Assembly: GCA_009840715.1 (NCBI GenBank)
Contig: VXNE01000528.1
Coordinates: 1-27,236, forward strand
DNA from: Gammaproteobacteria bacterium
GTDB lineage: Bacteria > Pseudomonadota > Gammaproteobacteria > Pseudomonadales > Azotimanducaceae
DNA length: 27,236 nt
Reading direction: 5' to 3'
Each line of letters opens with the position of its first letter. Positions within the stretch are counted from its first letter, which is position 1. This document shows positions 8,743 to 16,345 of this stretch, one piece after another. A program made the translations under genes and the position numbers. The notes beneath the pieces were generated by a model. The model was not told where the DNA came from and made no database searches. It worked only from the letters and a program-made list of their open reading frames with translations.

Positions 8743-8748
8743 ACTATA
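8743..8748 (-). promoter_or_regulatory. Candidate -10 box for leaderless hipA-like transcript
   Basis: On the minus strand TATAGT (five of six bases match the sigma-70 consensus) lies six bases before the ATG at 8736. That spacing puts the transcript 5' end at or next to the start codon. No convincing -35 box is seen 17 bases upstream, and GGAGG further upstream lies outside such a transcript. Confidence 0.4.
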
Positions 8749-8796
8749 CGCTCCCATCCTCCGCAGAATCCTTGCCGGCGGGCGGCGACAAGCTCC

Positions 8797-9024
8797 CTAC
8801 GGCGGCAACGAGACCACCCGTTCGCTGGCCAATGCTGCGGCGTACAAGATCGCCGCTCGAACGGCGTCGCCGGAAACCGTCGGGTAACTCCGGATGATCT
8901 CCTCCGGGGTCAGACCGGACGCCAGATTGTCCAGAACGGTGCTCACGAGCACCCGCGTGCCGGCGATGCAGGCCTTGCCGTGACAGATCTCCGGATCCAC
9001 GGTGATGTGGTTACGCCAATCCAT
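8797..9024 (-). CDS. DUF433 antitoxin-like protein, orphan
   Basis: At 75 residues this is a full-length DUF433 protein. It has the family pattern ITVDPEICHGKACIAGTRVLVSTVL (6-30), followed by LASGLTPEEIIRSYPTVSGDAVRAAILYAA, a helix-turn-helix-like C-terminal half. DUF433 proteins normally precede a DUF5615 PIN-like ribonuclease toxin and act as its antitoxin and DNA-binding autoregulator. Here no DUF5615 gene follows; 60 bases downstream begins the HipA-like gene. ATG at 9024 has GAGGAG about seven bases upstream. The end of a small gene overlaps its start. It may be an orphan left after toxin loss, or may have been recruited to regulate hipA; the sequence alone does not decide. Confidence 0.85.
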   Translation of the reverse strand: MDWRNHITVDPEICHGKACIAGTRVLVSTVLDNLASGLTPEEIIRSYPTVSGDAVRAAILYAAALASERVVSLPP

Positions 9025-9112
9025 GGTCGCTCTCCTCGTCGCGCACGAGGCGCAGCCGAAGCACCGGGAGAGCCTCGTCGCCGAAAGCGGCAGAGACCAC
9101 CTTCCGTGCCAT
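9011..9112 (-). CDS. Small conserved-looking protein upstream of DUF433, start uncertain
   Basis: The coding-like segment NDWDDLEGMARKVVSAAFG continues as DEALPVLRLRLVRDEESD and ends at 9011, so it overlaps the DUF433 start by 14 bases, a typical coupled arrangement. The acidic helix plus beta-strand pattern looks like a real small protein, and I have the impression that similar short proteins accompany toxin-antitoxin genes. The similarity begins before the only nearby ATG (9112), at about 9139, but no ATG, GTG or TTG lies in frame just upstream. Either translation starts at 9112 and gives 33 residues, or the original start has been lost and this is a remnant. GAGGG precedes the ATG at a rather short distance. 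Confidence 0.35.
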   Translation of the reverse strand: MARKVVSAAFGDEALPVLRLRLVRDEESDHGLA

Positions 9113-9355
9113 GCCCTCGAGATCGTCCCAGTCGTTTCCCCCGGGTGAACCGGAGGGAGGACTCGTCGATGCCGCCCTGGGCCGCCGTCGTGTCGAGAGG
9201 GATCCTATACGAGCTCTGGTCGTAACCGGGATGCGCCCCCTGGTCTGCGCCCGGGCCGCGTCGCAGCGCCAGGCGCTGGGGGGAAGGGGAGGGCGCATGC
9301 GTCTAACCGAGAGAGATGCGGGGAACCGCTCCGAGTGCCTTGGAGGAAGAGAACC

Positions 9356-11467
9356 ATGCGGATACGCAAACTCGTTCTGCTGACAGCGACGGCGGCCATG
9401 TCCTTCGTCCTGTCCTATCCGGCCGCGCTCGCCGAGGAGAGCGCACAAGCGGCTGACAGCGAGCCCGTCACCAGCCTTGAGGAGATCATCGTCACGGCGC
9501 TCAAGCGCGAACAGGCGGTGTTGCAGGCGCCGATCGCCGTGAGTGCGTTCGACGGGGACTTTCTCGAGGACATCGGTGCGCACCAACTCGCCGATTTCCT
9601 GCTCGGCGTGCCCGGCGCAACCATCATCGACACCGGCACCGGCGATACCCAGATCTACATCCGCGGCATGGCCTCCACGTATGGAGACGGGGCTGTGGGC
9701 TACTACCTCGACGAGGTGCCGTTCGCGTTTCTCGGCCTGTCGATGGTCCCCGATGTGCGCACCTTCGATCTCGACCGCATCGAGGTGTTGCGCGGTCCAC
9801 AGGGGACGCTGTACGGGGCCAGTTCGCTGGCGGGCACGGTGCGCATCATCACCAACGATCCGGTCTTCAACGAGTTCCAGGGCAAGGCGGACGTGTTCGG
9901 TTCCGGCAGCCGGGGCGGCGGCGACAACTATGGGGTCAAGGCCGCCGTGAACGTGCCGCTGGTCGACGACCGCCTGGCCATGCGCCTGGCGGCCACCACG
10001 GAGACCTACGACGGTTGGCTCCACGAGCCTTTGTCCGGAGAGGACATGGTGAACGACCGGGAGGTCGAAACGCTGCGCGCCAAGCTCCGCTTCGCGCCAA
10101 CCGACAACGTCGATCTCGTGCTGGGGGTCTCCAGCTACGACAATGCCCTCGGCGCCCTGAACAGCGGCGATGACGACGGCAACGCCCGCAGTGCCCTTGC
10201 GCCGGGCGTACTGGTTGCGACGGACCAGGAATACCTAATGGCGAGCGCCATACTCACGATCGGCACGCGCTGGTTCGATATCGTCAGTTCCACCTCCTGG
10301 TTCGATTTCGAACAGGCGACCGTGGGCGCGTACGACGCCATACGCGAGGCGGAGACCATCGCCCAGGAGTTGCGGATCAGCACGAACGACCTTGGCCCCT
10401 GGCACGTTACCGCGGGTGTCTACTACCGGGACCTCAGCACCGATTTTATCGTCGACATTCAGACGCTTCCGCCGTTTACCCAGGATACGAACGGTGAATC
10501 CTGGGCCGTGTTCAGCGAAGTCACCTACTCGATCACCGATTCCCTGGATGCGACGGTGGGCCTGCGCTACTTTGACGATACCCGGGACCGGAGCGATACC
10601 GCCACCGTCGGCTTCGACTTCACGACGTTCTCGCCCATCGTCGAGACCGTGGAGTTCGAGGACACCTACTCCACCACCAACCCGCGCTTCAACCTCGGCT
10701 GGCAAGCGAACGACGATTGGCTGGTTTACGCCAATATCGGCAAGGGATTCCGCAGTGGGTTCCCGCAGCCGGGCATTTCGCTGTACTTCGCGAACCTGCT
10801 GGGGCTGGAGATCGGCGACGGGGCGGAGCCGGAGACGGCCTGGAGTTACGAGATCGGCACCAAGGCCCGGCTGGCGGACGGGCGCCTGGTCATCGAGGGA
10901 TCGGTTTACCTGATCGACTGGGACAACCTGCAGACGGTGATCTTCGTGATTCCGGGTCAACTCGGCGCGGCCACCAATGCGGGCGAGGTCAAGGCCCAGG
11001 GCATCGACCTCGGCATCACCGCCGCACCCGTCGATGGCCTCGAGTTGACGTTGAACGCCGGGTACAGCGACTCCAAGTACGGCGAGACCGTGACCGACGT
11101 GGCCGGCATCGTGGTCGCCGACGGGCAGCAAGTGCAGTTGTTCCCGGAGTTCACGGTTTCCGCTTCGGCTTCCTACCGCCGGAGCCTGGGAACACGCGGC
11201 TTGCAGGGCATGGCGTATCTGCGCATAGACCACACCACGGAACGGACCCTGAACTTCGGCTCGGTCACCACCGAGGGCGACAAGATCACCCAGGGCTCGG
11301 CGCGGGTCGGGGTCGAATCGGATCATTGGGGTGTCTACGCCTTCGTCGACAACCTGTTCGACGAGGACGGCAAGGTCTCCGGCGGCAGCATTCAGCCCGG
11401 TTTCGAGGACGTGGCCACGCGCCTGCGGCCGCGCACGGTGGGGCTGAACCTGCGGCTGAGCTTCTGA
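9356..11467 (+). CDS. TonB-dependent outer-membrane receptor (2)
   Basis: This 703-residue receptor has a signal peptide (1-26, ending AALA) and a TonB-box-like LEEIIVTALKRE (41-52). The plug contains IEVLRGPQGTLYGASSLAGTVRIITNDP (142-169), and the barrel closes with VGLNLRLSF, a classic terminal-Phe beta signal. I chose ATG 9356 over the GTG at 9335 because GGAGG sits nine to ten bases before the ATG and the signal peptide then begins cleanly with MRIRKLVLL. It stands alone on the plus strand between two minus-strand accessory blocks; nothing downstream is co-directional for 3 kb. It differs clearly from the receptor at 4608-6833 (no RNATGGAINY motif), so it is not a recent duplicate. Ligand unknown. 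Confidence 0.93.
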   Translation: MRIRKLVLLTATAAMSFVLSYPAALAEESAQAADSEPVTSLEEIIVTALKREQAVLQAPIAVSAFDGDFLEDIGAHQLADFLLGVPGATIIDTGTGDTQIYIRGMASTYGDGAVGYYLDEVPFAFLGLSMVPDVRTFDLDRIEVLRGPQGTLYGASSLAGTVRIITNDPVFNEFQGKADVFGSGSRGGGDNYGVKAAVNVPLVDDRLAMRLAATTETYDGWLHEPLSGEDMVNDREVETLRAKLRFAPTDNVDLVLGVSSYDNALGALNSGDDDGNARSALAPGVLVATDQEYLMASAILTIGTRWFDIVSSTSWFDFEQATVGAYDAIREAETIAQELRISTNDLGPWHVTAGVYYRDLSTDFIVDIQTLPPFTQDTNGESWAVFSEVTYSITDSLDATVGLRYFDDTRDRSDTATVGFDFTTFSPIVETVEFEDTYSTTNPRFNLGWQANDDWLVYANIGKGFRSGFPQPGISLYFANLLGLEIGDGAEPETAWSYEIGTKARLADGRLVIEGSVYLIDWDNLQTVIFVIPGQLGAATNAGEVKAQGIDLGITAAPVDGLELTLNAGYSDSKYGETVTDVAGIVVADGQQVQLFPEFTVSASASYRRSLGTRGLQGMAYLRIDHTTERTLNFGSVTTEGDKITQGSARVGVESDHWGVYAFVDNLFDEDGKVSGGSIQPGFEDVATRLRPRTVGLNLRLSF

Positions 11468-11869
11468 TCGCGTTGGATTGCATGGTCGTCACGATCGAAT
11501 CAGCAGGCGCCACTTGACGGGCGTGCGGTGATCGAACGGATGCCGCCACGGACATCGGCCGTACGAAGCGTCGATCGACTCGACCGGGAGCGCGTCCGCG
11601 AACTCGTTACGGAAACCGATTAATCCTCGATGCGCCCGGCTGCGGCGGTCGGCATCATGGGGCGCATCTCGGGGCTGCCGTCGGCCATCTGCACGCGCCC
11701 CTCCGCGACGCGGGAGGACTTGGGCCAGTTTCTCGAAGGCCGGCCAAAGACAAGTACCCAGGGGCGCGACAGCGGCACGATTCTGGAGCGTCGCCACAGC
11801 AACCGCGGCCCCCTCAGTTCTTACGCGATTTCAACCGGACAACGTGGTCGACGAGCCGCCCCCGGCCCA
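11468..11869. other. 402-base gap without a convincing gene
   Basis: It separates the ends of two convergent genes. On the minus strand two frames show protein-like scraps (PVESIDASYGRCPWRHPFDHR near 11520-11590 and VQMADGSPEMRPMMPTA near 11630-11690) that could be a decayed gene read across a frameshift. I recognise neither and see no start with a ribosome-binding site. No terminator hairpin with a T-run was found. Confidence 0.4.
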
Positions 11870-13225
11870 TTACATGCGGTCGAGGGCATCGAGCGCCCCC
11901 TGACGGCCCAGCCGGTGGTTGTTCACCAGCAGTGAACGGATCGTGTACCACGAGACCTGAAAGTGGTCGGTGGCCTCCTGCTGCCGGTCCTCCGAATAGT
12001 CGCCCGAGAGAAAAGCGTCCACCGCGTCTATCGGCGCCAGAAATTCGGCAGCAAACGCGCGCTGGGCCTTTTGGCCATACGTGTAGGACCTCGTTACCGC
12101 CCGGAGAGGTTCGGCGCCTACCGGACGCAACAGGCGCTCTGCCAACAGCCGTGCGAGGTCGAAGCGCCGGCCGGTTGCCCACCTCGAACGGAGCGCCACC
12201 CCAGACCGCTCCGGCGTTTCCCACTCGAACGACAGGGAATCGGACGCGCTGTCCGTGTCCGACAACACCCGTTCCGAGGCGCCCGCCATCTCGGCCAAGC
12301 GTGGATTGGTGACGGGGTTCCCATTCGGTAACTCCCTCTCCCGAAGTTCTCGGGCTAACGCCACGCCGATACGCCACGCTTCGGTGCTGCCCCATTCGGG
12401 AAGCGATGCGGACGCGTCCCGTGCAACTCCGTCGCCCGAGCGGAAATCAAACCCGACGCGATCCAGATCGGTCTTCAGCTTCGCCGCGCTGACGGACGCC
12501 GCTCCAGCAGCCAGTTCGAGGACGGCATATTCCCCCAGCGAGTGCGCATCAGAGAGGCGGCGACGAATCGCGGCTGCGTCTCCTTCCCCCGGATCGCTGC
12601 CGAGCATGGCTTCAAGGCGGCGGAATGCCGCACGCTCGCCGTCCGCTCTGTCGTTGGCGAGCTCGCCTACGAGGACGCGGAGGTTGCAGTTTGCGGCGAT
12701 ACGCTTGCCCAGACGTCCGACGGCGTCCTCGACGAACGCGTCGACTGCCGATTCGAACGTCGCCGCGGTCACCGCCTCGGATCGTGGGGCGCCGACAAAG
12801 CGGTAGGTTGCGGCACAGGGTTCGGCGGAGGGCGCTGACGTGAGGCGCACGCGCTCTCCATCGCAGGCAAGCTCCAGATTGGGCCACCGGTATCCGGAGC
12901 CGACCGACGACAGCCGATGCGCAAACGCCCAGGACCTGTCGACCTGCGGCGGTGTCGGCTCCCACCTCAGCCGCCACCAGTTCCACACCAGCCACTCCGC
13001 GAGGGGGTACGCCGAGACGAGCGGTCCGGGCTGCAGCGCGTCGTCGCCGACCGACACGCCCTCGGTAAGGGGAGTTCCGTTAGCGCTGATGGACAGGATG
13101 CCGGCAGTCGCCACCTCCTCCGGCGGCGCGGCAGGGTCCTCCAGCGGGTGTGGGGCAAGGTCGAGCCTCATGGCATCCGGGCCAGCCATTACTCGATCAC
13201 CCAGCCTGCATTCAACCAACGGCAT
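11870..13225 (-). CDS. Protein with degenerate ImmA/IrrE-like C-terminus
   Basis: About 451 residues from the ATG at 13225. The N-terminal part contains YPLAEWLVWNWWRLRWEPTPPQ and a 'RW...AHRLSSVGSGYRWPNLEL' region that I associate with a family of uncharacterised accessory-region proteins. The C-terminal 110 residues follow the layout of ImmA/IrrE-type peptidases: a helix RRFDLARLLAERLL where the zinc HExxH helix would be, then QRAFAAEFLAPIDAV, then a terminal helix pair HFQVSWYTIRSLLVNN. The HExxH motif is absent, so peptidase activity is unlikely. It follows the AAA+ gene by 148 bases. A long inverted repeat covers the 13225 start; 13189 (MAGPDAM) and 13171 are alternative starts without clearly better binding sites. 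A regulatory or sensing role is a guess. Confidence 0.65.
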   Translation of the reverse strand: MPLVECRLGDRVMAGPDAMRLDLAPHPLEDPAAPPEEVATAGILSISANGTPLTEGVSVGDDALQPGPLVSAYPLAEWLVWNWWRLRWEPTPPQVDRSWAFAHRLSSVGSGYRWPNLELACDGERVRLTSAPSAEPCAATYRFVGAPRSEAVTAATFESAVDAFVEDAVGRLGKRIAANCNLRVLVGELANDRADGERAAFRRLEAMLGSDPGEGDAAAIRRRLSDAHSLGEYAVLELAAGAASVSAAKLKTDLDRVGFDFRSGDGVARDASASLPEWGSTEAWRIGVALARELRERELPNGNPVTNPRLAEMAGASERVLSDTDSASDSLSFEWETPERSGVALRSRWATGRRFDLARLLAERLLRPVGAEPLRAVTRSYTYGQKAQRAFAAEFLAPIDAVDAFLSGDYSEDRQQEATDHFQVSWYTIRSLLVNNHRLGRQGALDALDRM

Positions 13226-13263
13226 CGGGAGCGTAGCGACCGGCGCCGTTGGCTGAATGCAGG
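13205..13263. repeat. 59-bp inverted repeat (19-bp arms, 21-base loop)
   Basis: The left arm CCTGCATTCAACCAACGGC (13205-13223) is the reverse complement of the right arm GCCGTTGGCTGAATGCAGG (13245-13263) except at one position. On the minus-strand transcript that mismatch becomes a G-U pair. The loop can pair a little further (CGG with CCG). The putative start codon of the ImmA-like gene (13223-13225) lies at the base of the loop. There is no T-run, so it is not a standard terminator. Attenuation, operator or mobile-element scar remain open. Confidence 0.8.
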
Positions 13264-13373
13264 GTCGGCGTGGCTGGGCCGGAGGCGACGCCGGTGCCGA
13301 GCGGCAGCGAAGCACCGGATCGGCTATGGGGCGCGCGCATTTCGCGGTCGTCCTCCCCAAGGCTAATCGCCAT

Positions 13374-14363
13374 CTACGAAGTGCCCTCCGGCAATCGCGC
13401 AGCAACGGCCTTGCGTTCTTCGAGCATGGCGCGGATGTCCGCCTCGACGCATTCCTTCTCCCCGCGGATCAGGACATCCTTCAGCGCTTCGTCGGCGGCC
13501 CTCGTGATCTCCGCATGGCTCAACGGACAAGCTTCCTTGCCCAGAGCTTCCCAACACACCTGCGGCGCGGCCTTGCTGCTGAGCCGCGTCTCGAGGAGCT
13601 TCGCGGCGCGGTCCGCGTCCGGCAGGTCGTAGTGCAGGACGTCGTCGAAGCGGCGAAAGAGTGCGCGGTCCAGGATCGACGGATGGTTGGTGGCAGCAAT
13701 CACGAGGCTCCGCGAGCTGTCCTGCTCGATCATCATGAGGAAGCTGTTGACGACCCGGCGTATCTCCCCGACGTCGTTGGCCAGGCCCCGGCCAGACCCG
13801 ATGGCGTCGAACTCGTCGAACAGGTAGATGCCCCGCATCCGGCCTGTGGCGTCGAAGATCTGCCTCAGCTTCGCGGCGGTCTCGCCCATGAAGCGCGTGA
13901 TCAGGCCATCGAGCCGCACTTGGAGAAGCGGCAGACCGAGTTCGCCGGCGAGGACGGATGCCGTCAGAGTCTTGCCCGTGCCCGGTGGGCCGACGAAGAG
14001 CAGCTTGCGCCTCGGCGAGAGCCCCTGCTCCAAGATGCTCGTCGCCGCTCGCTGCTCACGGATCACGCGTTCGATCTGTCTGGACAGCGTCGGATGGAGG
14101 ATCAGGCCGCTCAGCCTCTCACTGGGTTGAGAGACCTGAAGGAGGTTCGCGAGTTCTCCTCGCGGCTTGCTGATCGAGACGAGGGAGGCGGCCCCCCGGC
14201 GACGCTTCGCCTCGTCGATCGCCTCGCGCAGTTCCGTGGCGAGCTTGCCGTGGCCCAGCCGCGCTTCGTGGGCAGCCACCTGCAGGGCGACTGACAGGAA
14301 CCGGTCGTCGTCACCGTCGACGTATGACTGCACCAGCGCCTTCAGTTGGCTCGCGCTTGCCAT
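13374..14363 (-). CDS. AAA+ ATPase, SpoVK/FtsH-like single domain
   Basis: This 329-residue protein has a helical N-terminal region (1-85) and one AAA+ module. Walker A is GPPGTGKT (125-132), a pore-loop-like ITRFMGET lies at 155-162, Walker B is YLFDEFD (180-186), sensor 1 is Asn226 in AATN, and the arginine-finger region is ALFRRFDD (234-241). All catalytic residues are present, so it should hydrolyse ATP and may thread or remodel protein. ATPases of this type are, to my knowledge, often paired with a subtilisin-like protease in accessory or defence loci; no such protease lies here. The next gene instead encodes a protein with a peptidase-like but inactive C-terminus. ATG at 14363 follows GGGAG closely. 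A small membrane-protein gene lies 91 bases upstream on the same strand. Confidence 0.88.
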   Translation of the reverse strand: MASASQLKALVQSYVDGDDDRFLSVALQVAAHEARLGHGKLATELREAIDEAKRRRGAASLVSISKPRGELANLLQVSQPSERLSGLILHPTLSRQIERVIREQRAATSILEQGLSPRRKLLFVGPPGTGKTLTASVLAGELGLPLLQVRLDGLITRFMGETAAKLRQIFDATGRMRGIYLFDEFDAIGSGRGLANDVGEIRRVVNSFLMMIEQDSSRSLVIAATNHPSILDRALFRRFDDVLHYDLPDADRAAKLLETRLSSKAAPQVCWEALGKEACPLSHAEITRAADEALKDVLIRGEKECVEADIRAMLEERKAVAARLPEGTS

Positions 14364-14454
14364 CAGGCTCCCGTCCAGTCTGCGGGGGTGATCAGCAGAA
14401 AGGGCTCGCTACGATGCCCGGCTCGGCTGCACTCTCGGCCAAGGGGCACGGGGG

Positions 14455-14661
14455 TTACGACCCTGGCGCCATCACTCCAACGGCGATCAATGCGATCGCC
14501 GCGGCCAGACCGCTGGCCGCGACCATCCCCCCGATCACGCCGCCAAGAACCCAGCCCCTGGTCGCGACTTCCTGCAGTTGAGACTGCACCCGGACGAGGC
14601 GCTGGTTCACGTCTCCCAAGGTCGTTGGGGTCTGGTGAGCGGGGCCGGGGGTGCTGACCAT
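14455..14661 (-). CDS. Small coiled-coil/membrane protein
   Basis: This 68-residue protein has a short polar helix, DVNQRLVRVQSQLQEVATRG, with a heptad-like pattern (17-36). A glycine/alanine-rich hydrophobic segment follows (GWVLGGVIGGMVAASGLAAAIALIAVGVM, about 36-64), long enough for one long or two short membrane helices. GAGGG lies ten bases before the ATG. It is the first gene of a probable three-gene minus-strand unit with the AAA+ and ImmA-like genes. It could anchor or gate something in the inner membrane, but I do not recognise a named family. Confidence 0.55.
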   Translation of the reverse strand: MVSTPGPAHQTPTTLGDVNQRLVRVQSQLQEVATRGWVLGGVIGGMVAASGLAAAIALIAVGVMAPGS

Positions 14662-14725
14662 GATTCGCGTTCCCTCGCAATCGTCAATCAGGACTGTAGC
14701 ACGGTTCCGCCAGAGCTCGGCGGGA

Positions 14726-14755
14726 TTGAGAACCCCGTAGCCTGTTGGCTACGCT
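14726..14755 (+). promoter_or_regulatory. Promoter with operator palindrome for HigA-type antitoxin
   Basis: The palindrome GTAGCC-TGTT-GGCTAC (14737-14752) has perfect 6-bp arms. It lies between a -35-like TTGAGA (14726-14731) and a -10-like TACGCT (14750-14755) with an 18-base spacer, just upstream of the ATG at 14767. An antitoxin dimer bound there would block RNA polymerase, the usual autoregulation of this family. The palindrome is seen directly; the boxes are approximate. Confidence 0.6.
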
Positions 14756-14766
14756 TGGTGGCGATC

Positions 14767-15147
14767 ATGACCAAGACCGCTACATCACGCTACGACGTTG
14801 CCGGGCACCTGCGCACGCCCGAGGACATGGCGGCGTACCTGGAAGCGTCCATCGAGGAGGCGGCCGGCGACGCCGCGTTCGTGGCCAAGGCGCTCGGCGA
14901 CATCGCTCGCGCACGGGGTATGGCGCAGGTGGCAACCGACGCCGGCCTGTCCCGCGAGAGTCTCTACAAGGCGCTCTCGGGCGAGCGCGTTCCAAGGTTT
15001 GACACCGTTCCCAGGGTAGTCGGCGCGCTCGGGCTGAAGCTGCGGGCCGAGGCGCCGCCTGCCGCGCAGCGCCAGTCGGGGTGCGAGTCTGCCACCTCGG
15101 TCGAGAACTCACGACAGATCGCGACCGGAAGCCCTTACGAGGCGTGA
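14767..15147 (+). CDS. HigA-type addiction-module antitoxin, HTH (orphan)
   Basis: The core follows the 'putative addiction module antidote' family: RYDVAGHLRTPEDMAAYLEASIEEAAGD, then ALGDIARARGMAQVATDAGLSRESLYKALSGE (43-73), which is the helix-turn-helix. FDTVPRVVGALGLKLRAEAPP follows. Such proteins normally follow a RelE/HigB-like toxin gene, neutralise the toxin and repress the operon. Here no toxin gene is present on either side; the upstream neighbour is a minus-strand membrane protein and the downstream one a GST. The 126 residues exceed the usual 95-105 because of a low-complexity polar tail (about 97-126), which may be read-through into non-conserved DNA. ATG 14767 is chosen because it is the family start and lies just after a promoter/operator. 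Confidence 0.85.
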   Translation: MTKTATSRYDVAGHLRTPEDMAAYLEASIEEAAGDAAFVAKALGDIARARGMAQVATDAGLSRESLYKALSGERVPRFDTVPRVVGALGLKLRAEAPPAAQRQSGCESATSVENSRQIATGSPYEA

Positions 15148-15251
15148 CTCGACTCCAACGGGCGCCGGTCCTCGCAGAGCGACTCGGGGTCGAGTCGTCC
15201 CGCTGGTAACCTCCCGCACCGATCGCTCGCGCAGACACAGAAGAGAACCCC

Positions 15252-15866
15252 ATGCCGAAGATCTACCACGTCAAAGGCACCCGCGGGTTCCGGCCCATCT
15301 GGTTCTGCGAGGAACGCGGGCTGCCCTACGAGATCGAGGTCATCGACTTCTCCCCCGAATTCCGGTCGAAAGCGGAATGGCGCGCGCTCAGCCCGACGGG
15401 CAAGGTTCCGGTGACGACCGACGGCCACCTCACAATGTTCGAATCCGGAGCCATGGTCGACTACCTCGTCGAGCGCTACGGCGGCGGTAACCTGGTGCCC
15501 GAGCCGGGTGCGGCCGACAGCGCGCTCTGCCGACAGTGGTGCTGGTTCGGGGAGTCCACCTTCGCGCGCCCGGTCGGGGAGATCTCCAATCACCACCGCA
15601 TCGCGCCGGAGGGCGTGACCGTCCCGTTCGTCCTCGAGGACGGCTGGGCGCGGATACGCCTTTGCCTGGACACGCTCGAAGGCGCCCTCGCCGACACCGA
15701 CTACCTCGTCGCGGACACCTTCGGGATCGCCGACATCATGACTGGCTATACGCTGGCGCTGGCGAGCCACCGCAGCATGGTGAGCGACGACTACCCCAAC
15801 TGCCGGGCCTACGTCGCGCGGCTGAGTGAACGGCCAGCGTACCAGGCGGCGAGCGCCGCCGGATGA
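15252..15866 (+). CDS. Glutathione S-transferase
   Basis: At 204 residues this is a standard-size GST. The thioredoxin-fold domain (1-78) has GTRGFRPIWFCEERGLPYE, the cis-proline motif TGKVPV and the glutathione gamma-glutamyl-binding motif FESGAMVDYL (63-72). The C-terminal helical domain carries LVADTFGIADIMTGYTLAL, the N-capping-box/folding motif of GSTs. AGAAGAG precedes the ATG. It is convergent with the SnoaL/dioxygenase unit (six bases between stops) and 104 bases after the antitoxin gene. Cytosolic glutathione conjugation or a lyase/isomerase activity is likely; the substrate is not inferable. Confidence 0.92.
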   Translation: MPKIYHVKGTRGFRPIWFCEERGLPYEIEVIDFSPEFRSKAEWRALSPTGKVPVTTDGHLTMFESGAMVDYLVERYGGGNLVPEPGAADSALCRQWCWFGESTFARPVGEISNHHRIAPEGVTVPFVLEDGWARIRLCLDTLEGALADTDYLVADTFGIADIMTGYTLALASHRSMVSDDYPNCRAYVARLSERPAYQAASAAG

Positions 15867-15872
15867 GGAAGC

Positions 15873-16298
15873 TCACCCGGCGCGCACGCGCCGAAACTTC
15901 CACTCGCCGTTCACCTTCACGTAATCCTCGTGGTACCGCGCGGCCGTACCCGGCCAGTTGCTGGCCGTCGTTCCGTCGCTGTCGGTCACGGCCGCGATGA
16001 GGTACCACACGCCGCGTGCCCGATCCCCATCGACCTCGATCAGGGGGTTGGCAACGATGTGCTGTGCCCCGGCGACCCGCTCCGGGAATCCGGCAAAGAG
16101 CTCTCGAATCGCTTCCCGACCCTCAGCCTTTCCGACTCCCGCCCCATCCCAAATGCCATCTTCCGTGAACAGGGACGCCATGGCGTCCGCATCGTAGCCT
16201 TCGTGGTCACAGATCTCGCAGTACCGGGCCTTGAGTCGCTTGATGGCTTCGATGTCCTCGAGCCGGGTGATGCGTTCCTGGAGCTCTGCCAAATCCAT
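15873..16298 (-). CDS. SnoaL-like (NTF2-fold) protein
   Basis: This 141-residue protein has the SnoaL_4 layout: a first helix LAELQERITRLEDIEAIKRLKARYCEICD, then LFTEDGIWDG, REAIRELFAGFP, QHIVANPLIEVDGDRARGVWYLIA and YHEDYVKVNGEWKFRRVR. The cone-shaped NTF2 fold serves as isomerase, hydrolase, dehydratase or a small-molecule-binding pocket. The family often accompanies oxygenases in terpenoid, steroid or aromatic catabolism, which fits the two upstream dioxygenases (47-base gap, same strand). GAGAGGA lies about nine bases before the ATG. No specific reaction can be assigned. Confidence 0.88.
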   Translation of the reverse strand: MDLAELQERITRLEDIEAIKRLKARYCEICDHEGYDADAMASLFTEDGIWDGAGVGKAEGREAIRELFAGFPERVAGAQHIVANPLIEVDGDRARGVWYLIAAVTDSDGTTASNWPGTAARYHEDYVKVNGEWKFRRVRAG

Positions 16299-16345
16299 AC
16301 GATGGTTCCTCTCGCGGGTCAGTGTTTGCGCTTCGTGCCAGGCCC

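Noticed and set aside
9011..10024. 337-residue minus-strand frame antisense to the second receptor
   Set aside because: All but its last about 43 residues mirror the receptor gene, which has a signal peptide, plug and barrel motifs; only the terminal piece (about 9011-9139) looks coding.
11489..11802. Two overlapping minus-strand frames as a frameshifted gene
   Set aside because: Some protein-like words but no recognisable family and no start signal; left as a note on the gap.
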